From Stenotrophomonas maltophilia (lineage in GTDB: Bacteria; Pseudomonadota; Gammaproteobacteria; Xanthomonadales; Xanthomonadaceae): DNA of 19,349 bases. Positions within the stretch are counted from its first letter, which is position 1, and every line of letters begins with the position of its first letter. The stretch covers positions 65,997 through 85,345 of the forward strand of contig DGLB01000023.1 in NCBI GenBank assembly GCA_002387845.1, read 5' to 3'. The notes below the pieces were generated by a model. It was not told where the DNA came from. It saw only the letters and a list, made by a program, of their open reading frames with translations, and did not search any database. The translations under genes and the position numbers were made by a program. Positions 5,903-12,748 of the stretch are shown here, piece after piece.

Positions 5903-6916
5903 ATGAGCAGATGGGCGGCGGTGATCGGGGTCATGGGGCTGTTGGCGTGCGGTCCGGTGTCGGCACAGCCGGCCCCGGTGTCGCCGCCGGCGACGGCCGA
6001 GGTGGTCGACCTTGCCCCGGTGGTGGTGTCCGGTGTGCAACCCGGCCCGGGCCTGTGGCAGGTCACCGCACCCAATGGACACACCCTGTGGATTCTGGGC
6101 ACGGTCACCCCGCTGCCGAAGAAGATCGACTGGCGCGCGGACGAGGTCAAGGCGGTGATCGCCAGTGCCGACGCGGTGCTGGGCAGCCCGGGCTGGACCG
6201 TGGACGCCGACGTCGGTTTCTTTGGCCGGCTGACCCTGATCCGGCCGGCGATGAAGGCGGCTCACGACCCGCAGGGCCGCCGGCTGGAACAGATCCTGTC
6301 GCCCGAGCTGTATGCCCGCTGGCTGCGGCTGAAGCAGCCCTATCTCGGCCGCGATCGTGGCGTGGAGAAGGACCGTCCCCTGGTGGCCGCTACCCGGCTG
6401 TACGCGGCGGCACTGGACAAGGTGGGGCTCGAGCAGCGCTCGCCGGTGACCAAGGTGCTGCAGAAGGCCTACAAGGCGCGCGGGCTCAAGCCGGTCGAAA
6501 CCCGGGTGGTGATCAAGGTGGAAGATCCGCGCGCTGCGTTGAAGGAAATGCAGGCCAACGCCCTTGACGACGTGCAGTGCCTGGAGCGCACCCTGGACCG
6601 CGTCGAGCATGACCTGCCGCTGCTGGTGGAGCGCGCCAATGCCTGGTCGGTGGGCGATGTCGAGGCCTTGCAGCGGCTGTCCAGCAACGGCCCGTACGAC
6701 GCCTGCGTCAATGCGATCACCCGCAGCGCCTTTGGCCAGCGACGCGGGCTGGGCGATCTCGACGCGCGGGCCGCGCAGACCTGGATGCACGCGGCGCAGA
6801 AGAGCCTGGTCGATCACAACGTGGTGTTTGCGACAGTGCCGGTGTACCTGCTGGTCTCGCCCTCCGGTTATCTGGAACGATTGAAGCAGGCGGGCTACCA
6901 GGTGCAGGCTCCCTGA
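5903..6916 (+). CDS. TraB/GumN-family exported protein lacking the GxxH motifs
   Basis: A 337-aa protein. The frame is open upstream, but the ATG at 5903 has AGGA eight bases before it and gives a clean signal peptide (MSRWAAVIGVMGLLACGPVSA, cleavage after A21 likely). A lipoprotein reading at LLAC (C16) is possible but weaker. The match to the TraB/PrgY/GumN fold is seen in LWQVTAPNGHTLWILGTV (51-68) and in the C-terminal YLERLKQAGYQV. Members with activity carry two GxxH motifs (TIKI-like metalloproteases). Here the first is GTVT (66-69) and the region of the second reads FATVPVYLL (309-317), so neither histidine is present. A catalytic role is unlikely; a binding or structural role in the periplasm is possible. 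Confidence 0.75.
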   Translation: MSRWAAVIGVMGLLACGPVSAQPAPVSPPATAEVVDLAPVVVSGVQPGPGLWQVTAPNGHTLWILGTVTPLPKKIDWRADEVKAVIASADAVLGSPGWTVDADVGFFGRLTLIRPAMKAAHDPQGRRLEQILSPELYARWLRLKQPYLGRDRGVEKDRPLVAATRLYAAALDKVGLEQRSPVTKVLQKAYKARGLKPVETRVVIKVEDPRAALKEMQANALDDVQCLERTLDRVEHDLPLLVERANAWSVGDVEALQRLSSNGPYDACVNAITRSAFGQRRGLGDLDARAAQTWMHAAQKSLVDHNVVFATVPVYLLVSPSGYLERLKQAGYQVQAP

Positions 6917-6953
6917 TTGTCGCGGTGCCGCATGAAAGTGCGTTCCCCGTTTC

Positions 6954-6968
6954 ATGCCTTCATGGCAT
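6954..6968. repeat. Short inverted repeat before the BLUF gene
   Basis: ATGCC-TTCAT-GGCAT is a five-base inverted repeat in the 84-bp gap between the TraB/GumN stop and the BLUF start. It could be part of an operator or a weak hairpin. The arms are short enough to be chance. Confidence 0.25.
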
Positions 6969-7000
6969 AGTCGTGTTTACTTCACGGGGGGAGTACGCGC

Positions 7001-7456
7001 ATGTCTCTGCGGGCGGTCGCCTATGTCAGCGAAGCAGTCGAAGGAATCGACAGCGAAGCCATTGATCGCATCCTGAAGGACGGTCATGGCCATAACCACA
7101 TGGCGGGCGTGACCAGCGTGCTGATGTTCGACGGCGTGCGCTTCCTGCACTACCTCGAAGGTCCCGACGATGGCATCCGCTCGGCATACCCGCGGGTTCT
7201 GAACGCCCGCAGTCACACCCACCTGCGCGAACTCGCCAAAGGCGAAGTGCCGACCCGCCGGTTCCCGCGCTGGAACCTGGCCTCGATGCGGATTGAACCG
7301 GAGGTGTTGGCCGACATCGCCGATACCCCGTGGGACGGCTTTGCTGCCGCGGCACCGGTCAGTGGCGAGCGCCGCCTGGGTTTCGCCCGCTTGCTGGAGC
7401 TGTGGACCGGGGTGTCCGGTGAGCAGGAGCCGGCCGCCTTGAGCCTGGGCTCGTAA
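7001..7456 (+). CDS. Single-domain BLUF protein with altered photocycle residues
   Basis: A 151-aa protein. Residues 3-97 align to the BLUF (blue light using FAD) domain: Tyr8 in VAYVSEA equals AppA Tyr21, Asn32 in HNHMAGVTS equals Asn45, and Trp91 in FPRWNL equals Trp104; spacings of 24, 18 and 41 residues are identical to AppA. The position of the essential Gln63 is His50 (RFLHYLEGP), and that of Met106 is Leu93. The Gln is needed for the normal light-driven hydrogen-bond switch, so this protein may be light-insensitive or have a different response. No output domain follows; residues 100-151 are an Ala/Gly/Glu-rich extension. A strong GGGGGAG Shine-Dalgarno (6985-6991) precedes the ATG. It stands alone, followed by a structured RNA and terminator. 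Confidence 0.82.
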   Translation: MSLRAVAYVSEAVEGIDSEAIDRILKDGHGHNHMAGVTSVLMFDGVRFLHYLEGPDDGIRSAYPRVLNARSHTHLRELAKGEVPTRRFPRWNLASMRIEPEVLADIADTPWDGFAAAAPVSGERRLGFARLLELWTGVSGEQEPAALSLGS

Positions 7457-7461
7457 CAGGA

Positions 7462-7609
7462 AGCTCACAGCGTTGCGCGTACTGTACGCCTACCAGCTGT
7501 GACTGGTTCCGGGGCCATCCCCGGAGTTGTCTGAAAGGGTAGTAACCGCAGCTGGACCACTTTCCTTGGCCGTCGTCCGTACTCTCCGCGGGCGGCGGCT
7601 TTGTTCTTT
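7462..7609 (+). ncRNA. Putative structured RNA (sRNA, 3' UTR or leader) ending in an intrinsic terminator
   Basis: Three hairpins can be drawn in the gap between the BLUF stop (7456) and the dehydrogenase start (7673). The first pairs 7462-7471 with 7496-7504 (TCACAGC/GCTGTGA plus two more pairs past a bulged C7464) and holds an inner GCGTA-CTG-TACGC hairpin (7477-7489). The second is TCCGGGG-CCAT-CCCCGGA (7508-7525). The third is the terminator 7569-7599. CCAGCTG (7493-7499) can instead pair with CAGCTGG (7549-7555), which would disrupt the first hairpin. I recognise no known riboswitch or sRNA family and no clear promoter. Confidence 0.4.
7569..7609 (+). terminator. Rho-independent terminator upstream of the nucleotide-sugar dehydrogenase
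   Basis: GCCGTCGTCCG (7569-7579) pairs with CGGGCGGCGGC (7589-7599) in an 11-bp stem with two G-U pairs and a nine-base loop, followed by TTTGTTCTTT (7600-7609). It lies 113 nt after the BLUF stop and 64 nt before the next start codon. Confidence 0.65.
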
Positions 7610-7672
7610 GTGGTCACGCGCAGGTCGCGATACGCTATGTGCATGCCGGCTACCCGTTTACCGAATTTTTCC

Positions 7673-8950
7673 ATGGCCGACCACATCGCGCACGCGCGCA
7701 TCGGGGTCATCGGGCTGGGCTACGTGGGGCTGCCGTTGACGGTGGCCTTCGGCCAGCACCTGCCCACCCTGGGGTATGACATCGACGCGGCCCGGGTGCT
7801 GGAACTGCAGCAGGGGCGCGATCACACCCTGGAAGTCGAGGCGCAGGAACTGGCGGCCGCCGTGCACGCCCGCTACAGCGCCGATCCTGCTGCGCTGGCG
7901 GACTGCACGATCTACATCGTGACTGTGCCCACGCCCATCGATGCCCATGAGCAGCCCGATCTTGGGCCGCTGCGCAGCGCGAGCGCATTGATCGCCGGGG
8001 TGCTCAAGCCCGGCGACCTGGTCATCTACGAATCCACCGTCTACCCCGGCACCACCGAGGAAGTGTGCGTGCCGTTGCTTGAAGCCGGCTCGGGCTTGCG
8101 CTTCAACCACGACTTCCACTGCGGCTACAGCCCCGAGCGGATCAACCCGGGCGACCGCGAGCGCCGCCTGCCGGACATCCGCAAAATCACCTCCGGCTCC
8201 ACGCCGGACGTGGCGGCGGTGGTCGACGCGCTGTACGCACGCATCATCACCGCCGGCACCTGGCCGGCCCCGTCGATCCGCGTCGCCGAGGCCGCCAAAG
8301 TGATCGAGAACATCCAGCGCGACGTCAACATCGCGCTGGTCAACGAGCTGGCGTTGATCTTCGACCGGCTGGGCATCGATACCCAGGACGTCCTGGACGC
8401 CGCCGGCAGCAAGTGGAACTTCCTGCCGTTCCGGCCGGGGCTGGTCGGTGGCCACTGCATTGGCGTCGACCCTTACTACCTGCTGCACAAGTCCGAAAGT
8501 GTCGGTTATCACCCGGACCTGATCCACACCGCGCGCCAGGTCAACAACCGGGTCGGCGCGCACGTGGCCGAGCGTGTGCTGTCGCTGCTCGACGCGCGCG
8601 GTACCGCGCGGGCGCAGGCGCGGGTGCTGGTGCTGGGCGTGACCTTCAAAGAGAACTGCCCGGACCTGCGCAACAGTCGCGCGCTGGAGCTGGCGCAGGC
8701 CCTGCAGGCGGCCGGTACCCAGGTGCAGGTGCAGGACCCGTGGGTCGGTGCGGCCGCGCTGGCCGACAGTGGCGTGACCCTGGTCGACGCACCCGAAGCG
8801 CATGCGTTCGACGCCGTGGTGCTGGCGGTGGCACATGACCGCTTCCGCGAGATGGACGTTGACGCGATCCGTGCGCTGCTGCGCCCGGGCGGCGTGGTGT
8901 ACGACGTGAAGTCGGTCTGGCCACGCGAGGTCGTTGACGACCGGTTGTAG
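7673..8950 (+). CDS. tviB: Nucleotide-sugar dehydrogenase, TviB/WbpO type (UDP-N-acetylhexosamine 6-dehydrogenase)
   Basis: A 425-aa cytosolic enzyme of the UDP-glucose/UDP-HexNAc dehydrogenase family. These oxidise C6 of a UDP-sugar in two NAD-dependent steps; the TviB/WbpO/VipA branch makes UDP-N-acetylgalactosaminuronate or the gluco form for surface polysaccharide. The Rossmann motif GLGYVG is at 14-19, the general base lysine K209 is in AAKVIEN, and the catalytic cysteine C262 is in GGHCIGVDPYYLLHK, a signature typical of this branch. The C-terminal NAD-sugar domain starts near 300 (GVTFKENCPDLRNS). The frame opens at 7601, inside the terminator; ATG codons at 7637, 7643 and 7673 compete, and 7673 best matches family N termini although no Shine-Dalgarno precedes it. 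No other polysaccharide gene is adjacent. Confidence 0.85.
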   Translation: MADHIAHARIGVIGLGYVGLPLTVAFGQHLPTLGYDIDAARVLELQQGRDHTLEVEAQELAAAVHARYSADPAALADCTIYIVTVPTPIDAHEQPDLGPLRSASALIAGVLKPGDLVIYESTVYPGTTEEVCVPLLEAGSGLRFNHDFHCGYSPERINPGDRERRLPDIRKITSGSTPDVAAVVDALYARIITAGTWPAPSIRVAEAAKVIENIQRDVNIALVNELALIFDRLGIDTQDVLDAAGSKWNFLPFRPGLVGGHCIGVDPYYLLHKSESVGYHPDLIHTARQVNNRVGAHVAERVLSLLDARGTARAQARVLVLGVTFKENCPDLRNSRALELAQALQAAGTQVQVQDPWVGAAALADSGVTLVDAPEAHAFDAVVLAVAHDRFREMDVDAIRALLRPGGVVYDVKSVWPREVVDDRL

Positions 8951-8997
8951 ACCCGAAGGGCGGTAGACTGCCACGCATGTGTTGATTGAGGAACGCC

Positions 8998-10620
8998 ATG
9001 CACCGGTATCTGGTCTACCTGCTCGCCATCCTTCTGCTTCCTGTCAGCCTGTGGCTGGCCACCGTGTGGCCGGCTTGGTACTGGGGGGTGGGATTGTCCC
9101 TGGCCATGGTCGTGCTGGGCACGTGGGACCTGCTGCAGAAGCGCAGCACGCTGCGCCGCAACTACCCGGTCATGGCGCACTTCCGTTATGGGCTGGAGTC
9201 GATCGGTCCGGAGATCCGTCAGTATTTCGTACAGAGCGATCTTGAAGACGTACCGTTCTCGCGCCAGCAGCGCGCGCTGATTTACCAGCGCGCCAAGAAC
9301 CAGATGGACGTGGTGCCGTTCGGCACGCTGCGCAGTACCTATGCAGTGGATTACGAGTGGATCAACCACTCGCTGGCCCCGACCGAGGTCGCCAGCCACG
9401 ATTTCCGCGTGCTGATTGGTCCGAACTGCGAAAAACCTTACTCGGCCAGTGTCTTCAACATCTCCGCAATGAGCTTCGGCTCGCTGTCGGCCAACGCCAT
9501 CCGCGCGTTGAACGAAGGCGCGCGCCGCGGCGGCTTCTACCATGACACCGGCGAAGGTTCGATCTCGCCTTATCACCGCGAGAACGGCGGCGACCTGGTC
9601 TGGGAAATCGGCTCGGGCTATTTCGGCTGCCGCGATGACCATGGCGGCTTCAGCGAAGAACGTTTCGTTGCCAACGCCACGCATGATCAGGTCAGGATGA
9701 TCGAGATCAAGCTCTCGCAAGGCGCGAAGCCCGGCCATGGCGGCGTGCTGCCCGCGGCCAAGGCGAGCGCGGAGATATCGGCCACGCGCGGTGTGCCGAT
9801 GGGCGTGGACTGTGTGTCACCCTCGAAGCACTCGGCGTTCAACACGCCGGTGGAACTGCTGCAGTTCGTGCAGCGGTTGCGCATGCTGTCCGGGGGGAAG
9901 CCGGTGGGATTCAAGCTGGCCATCGGCCATCCCTGGGAGTGGTTCGGCATTGCCAAGGCGATGCAGGAAACGGGGTTGCTGCCGGACTTCATCGTGGTTG
10001 ATGGAGCCGAAGGCGGCACCGGTGCGGCACCGGCGGAGTTCATCGACCATGTGGGCGTGCCGATGCATGAAGCGCTGTTGCTGGTGCACAACACCCTGGT
10101 CGGGCTGGACCTGCGCGACCGCATCAAGGTGGGCGCGGCCGGCAAGGTCACCAGTGCGTTCGAGATTGCGCGGACCATCGCGCTGGGCGCGGACTGGTGC
10201 AACGCCGGCCGCGGTTTCATGTTCGCATTGGGCTGCATCCAGTCGCTGAGCTGCCACAGCGACAAGTGCCCCACCGGCATTGCCACCCAGGACCCCAGCC
10301 GCTGGCGGCACCTGGACGCCACGGACAAGGCCAGCCGGGTGCACAACTATCACGAGAACACGCTGCGCGCGCTGCGCGACCTGCTGTGCGCGGCCGGCCT
10401 GCAGCACCCGGCGGAGCTGGGGCCGGAACATATCCTGCGTCGCGTATCGCCGGTGGAGATCCGCTCGCTGGCGTCGCTGTACCGCTATCTCAGCCCCGGC
10501 GAACTGCTGCGCCGCGTGCCCGACCATGCGGTGTTCCATGATTTCTGGGGCGATGCGAGAAGCGATTCGTTCCAGCCGCCGGCGAGGATCCAGGCGTTGC
10601 GCGCGAGCAAATCGCGTTGA
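8998..10620 (+). CDS. Membrane-anchored FMN-binding glutamate-synthase-like protein (GltB central domain)
   Basis: A 540-aa protein. The ATG at 8998 has GAGGA (8988-8992) upstream. Two hydrophobic segments (about 4-22 and 27-44) anchor it, then residues 100-540 correspond to the FMN-binding and Fe-S part of glutamate synthase large subunit. Visible motifs are SAMSFGSLSANA (156-167), EIKLSQGAKPGHGG (236-249), VDGAEGGTGAAP (334-345), KVGAAGKVTSA (377-387) and a 3Fe-4S-type cysteine set C413-x5-C419-x4-C424 followed by PTGIATQD. The amidotransferase and GXGXG domains are missing, so it cannot act as a whole glutamate synthase; the true reaction of these stand-alone proteins is unknown. The gene ends 5 bp before the convergent flavoprotein gene. 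Confidence 0.87.
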   Translation: MHRYLVYLLAILLLPVSLWLATVWPAWYWGVGLSLAMVVLGTWDLLQKRSTLRRNYPVMAHFRYGLESIGPEIRQYFVQSDLEDVPFSRQQRALIYQRAKNQMDVVPFGTLRSTYAVDYEWINHSLAPTEVASHDFRVLIGPNCEKPYSASVFNISAMSFGSLSANAIRALNEGARRGGFYHDTGEGSISPYHRENGGDLVWEIGSGYFGCRDDHGGFSEERFVANATHDQVRMIEIKLSQGAKPGHGGVLPAAKASAEISATRGVPMGVDCVSPSKHSAFNTPVELLQFVQRLRMLSGGKPVGFKLAIGHPWEWFGIAKAMQETGLLPDFIVVDGAEGGTGAAPAEFIDHVGVPMHEALLLVHNTLVGLDLRDRIKVGAAGKVTSAFEIARTIALGADWCNAGRGFMFALGCIQSLSCHSDKCPTGIATQDPSRWRHLDATDKASRVHNYHENTLRALRDLLCAAGLQHPAELGPEHILRRVSPVEIRSLASLYRYLSPGELLRRVPDHAVFHDFWGDARSDSFQPPARIQALRASKSR

Positions 10621-10625
10621 CGACC

Positions 10626-11867
10626 TCAGCGGCCCAGGTAGGCGACCACGCCACGCCCGGCGCGCAATCCGCTCGCATAACACGCCGTCAACAGGTAGCC
10701 CCCCGTCGGCGCTTCCCAATCCAGCATCTCCCCGGCACAGAAGGTGCCGGGCAGGGCGCGCAGCATCAGCGCCTCATCCAGCGCCTCCAGGCGAACACCG
10801 CCGGCGGTGCTGATCACCTCGTCGATCGGGCGTGGGCGCAGCAGCGACAACGGCAGCCGCTTCAACGCGGCAGCCACGGCCTCGGCCGGCAGTTGCCCGG
10901 CCTCTTTGCCCAGCACCTCGAACAGCAGCGCCGATTTCACCCCGCCCAGCCCGAGCTGTCGCCGCAGGTGTTCACCAAAGCTGCGGCCCTGGCGCGGCTT
11001 GCGCAGCTTGTCCAGCAACTGCGCTTCGGTCTGTCCGGGCAACAGGTCCAGGTGCAGCTGCACCTGTCCGTCGCGTTCGAGGGTGTCGCGTAGATCGGCC
11101 GCCAGCGCATAGACCAGGCTGCCTTCAATGCCGTTCGCGGTGATCACGCACTCGCCCTGCAGCGCATGCGGCGTGCCATCCAGCCCGATCCAGTGCGCCA
11201 CCACCGGTTTCAGCGGCGCGCCGGCCTGGCGTTCGCGGAAGTACGTGCTCCACTCAATGTCAAAGCCGCAGTTGGCCGGCTTCAGTGGCGCGATATCCAC
11301 GCCGCGCGCCTGCATCGGGGCCACCCAGGCCCCATCCGAACCCAGTTCCGGCCAGCTGCCGCCGCCCAGCGCCAGCACCACCGCGTCTGCCTCCACGCTG
11401 ACCTCACCCTCCGGCGTTTCCAGGCGCAGCGCCCCCTCGGCGGTCCAGCCGGTCCAGCGATGCTGCACATGGAAGCGCACCCCTTGGTCCTTCAGCCGGC
11501 GCACCCAGCCGCGCAGCAGCGGGGCGGCCTTGCGGTCCACCGGGAACACGCGGCCTGAAGTACCCACGTAGGTTTCCACGCCAAACTGCAACGCCCATGC
11601 GCGAAGCGCCTCGGCGTCAAAGTCGGCCAGCCACGCCCCGACCGCGTCGGCGCGTTCGCGGTAGCGGCTGACAAACAGCGCCGGCGGGTCGGAGTGGGTC
11701 AGGTTCAGGCCGCCCTTGCCGGCAATCAGGAACTTGCGCCCGGGCGAGCCCTTGGCCTCGTACAGGTCGACCGTGTGGCCGGCGGCGCGCACGGTTTCGG
11801 CGGCCATCAGGCCAGCCGGGCCACCACCGATGATCGCCACGCGGGCGGGGTGCTGCAGTACGGTCAT
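10626..11867 (-). CDS. HI0933/YhiN-like FAD-dependent flavoprotein (TIGR03862 type)
   Basis: A 413-aa flavoprotein. The N-terminal dinucleotide-binding motif is AIIGGGPAGLMAAE (11-24) and a second FAD-contact segment is GRKFLIAGKGGLNLTHS (43-59). ALGGGSWPELGSDG and the C-terminal STAGGV...FCAGEMLDWEAPTGGYLL are hallmarks of the HI0933 family, in which the C-terminal part closes over FAD. The biochemical role is not established; some relatives are proposed NAD(P)H oxidoreductases (BaiN). It starts 2 bp after the FKBP lipoprotein stop, so the two are one leftward operon. No separate Shine-Dalgarno is needed if translation is coupled. Confidence 0.87.
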   Translation of the reverse strand: MTVLQHPARVAIIGGGPAGLMAAETVRAAGHTVDLYEAKGSPGRKFLIAGKGGLNLTHSDPPALFVSRYRERADAVGAWLADFDAEALRAWALQFGVETYVGTSGRVFPVDRKAAPLLRGWVRRLKDQGVRFHVQHRWTGWTAEGALRLETPEGEVSVEADAVVLALGGGSWPELGSDGAWVAPMQARGVDIAPLKPANCGFDIEWSTYFRERQAGAPLKPVVAHWIGLDGTPHALQGECVITANGIEGSLVYALAADLRDTLERDGQVQLHLDLLPGQTEAQLLDKLRKPRQGRSFGEHLRRQLGLGGVKSALLFEVLGKEAGQLPAEAVAAALKRLPLSLLRPRPIDEVISTAGGVRLEALDEALMLRALPGTFCAGEMLDWEAPTGGYLLTACYASGLRAGRGVVAYLGR

Positions 11868-11869
11868 GT

Positions 11870-12310
11870 TCAGCGCGGCTTGACGTCAAGCAGTTCCACG
11901 TCGAACACCAGCGAGGCATTCGGCGGAATCGGGCCCGCGCCACTGGCTCCATAGCCGTATTCGGCCGGAATCATCAGGGTGCGCTTGCCGCCGACCTTCA
12001 TGCCGGCAAAGCCTTCATCCCAGCCCTTGATCACGCGGCCCTGGCCCAGCTGGAAGCTGAAGGGCTCACCGCGATCCAGCGAGCTGTCGAACTTGTCGCC
12101 GTGCTTGTCGGCCTTGCGCTCGTCGTAGATCCAGCCGGTGTAGTGGACCGAAATGGTGCTGCCCGGGGTGGCTTCGGCCCCGTTGCCCGGCTGGGTGTCG
12201 ATCTTCTCGAAAGCGGCCACGGTGCCGCCCGGGGGCGGGCCCGGCGGCGTGCAGCCGGCCAGCATCGACAACAGCAGGGGGGCAATCAGGAACTTCGGCA
12301 GACGACGCAT
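11870..12310 (-). CDS. FKBP-type peptidyl-prolyl isomerase lipoprotein
   Basis: A 146-aa protein. A lipoprotein signal peptide ends in LLSMLAGC with the lipidated cysteine at 20, followed by a proline-rich linker (22-28) and one FKBP domain (about 35-146). Active-site residues of the FKBP pocket are seen: Tyr57 (VHYTGW), Asp75 (FDSS), Phe84/Phe86, Val93-Ile94, Trp97 (VIKGWDEG), Tyr118 (PAEYGYG) and Phe136. It should speed proline isomerisation in proteins of the cell envelope; the second residue after Cys is not Asp, so outer-membrane sorting is expected. It is the first gene of a two-gene operon with the downstream flavoprotein and diverges from the DUF6164 gene, sharing a 63-bp promoter gap. 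Confidence 0.93.
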   Translation of the reverse strand: MRRLPKFLIAPLLLSMLAGCTPPGPPPGGTVAAFEKIDTQPGNGAEATPGSTISVHYTGWIYDERKADKHGDKFDSSLDRGEPFSFQLGQGRVIKGWDEGFAGMKVGGKRTLMIPAEYGYGASGAGPIPPNASLVFDVELLDVKPR

Positions 12311-12343
12311 GGCGGCACCGGGTGTTTACAGGGGACGCAAGGG

Positions 12344-12363
12344 TAGCGCATCGCCGGGCGCTA
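12344..12363. repeat. Inverted repeat in the FKBP/DUF6164 divergent promoter gap
   Basis: TAGCGC-(8 nt)-GCGCTA is a perfect six-base inverted repeat lying between the two divergent start codons (12310 minus, 12374 plus). It ends 10 nt before the DUF6164 ATG, so it could be an operator or a 5' leader hairpin. Function not shown. Confidence 0.3.
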
Positions 12364-12373
12364 TCATGGCCCC

Positions 12374-12739
12374 ATGTCGAAACTGCTGCTCAACCTGCGC
12401 AATGTCGCAGACGATGAAATCGAGGACGTGACCGCGCTGCTGGATCAGGCGGGTATCGCCCATTACCGCACCGAACCCAGCCCCTGGGGCATTTCCTGGG
12501 GTGGCATCTGGCTCCGTGATGACGCCGACCTGCCCCGCGCCAAGGCGCTGATGGCCGAGTACCAGCAGGCGCGGGGCGAGCGGGTCCGGGCCGAGCGCCA
12601 GGCCGCCCTCCGTGACGGCACCGCCGAGACCTTTGGCGGTCTGCTGCGGGCCCGGCCGTTGTTCGTGGTGCTGGTCCTGCTGGGCATGCTGGCCGCCGCC
12701 GCGCTGGTGCTGCTGCCGTTCATGCTGCTGCGCGGCTAA
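12374..12739 (+). CDS. DUF6164 family protein with C-terminal membrane anchor
   Basis: A 121-aa protein. The N-terminal part (1-65) is a small alpha-beta domain (MSKLLLNLRNVADDEIEDVTA, then YRTEPSPWGISWGGIWL) that recalls DUF2007-like signal-transducing PII-like folds, and it matches DUF6164 proteins of Xanthomonadaceae as I remember them. An arginine-rich linker (66-93) leads to one hydrophobic helix (about 95-117), so the domain would face the cytoplasm on a C-terminal tail anchor. Function is unknown. It precedes the rhodanese gene by 9 bp and is probably cotranscribed with it. Confidence 0.75.
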   Translation: MSKLLLNLRNVADDEIEDVTALLDQAGIAHYRTEPSPWGISWGGIWLRDDADLPRAKALMAEYQQARGERVRAERQAALRDGTAETFGGLLRARPLFVVLVLLGMLAAAALVLLPFMLLRG

Positions 12740-12748
12740 AATGGGCGG

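Noticed and set aside
7462..7609. Known riboswitch or 6S/CsrB-type RNA in the BLUF-tviB gap
   Set aside because: No conserved core of TPP, cobalamin, SAM, glycine, c-di-GMP or guanidine riboswitches was seen, and the GGA triplets are not placed in hairpin loops, so only an unnamed structured RNA is called.
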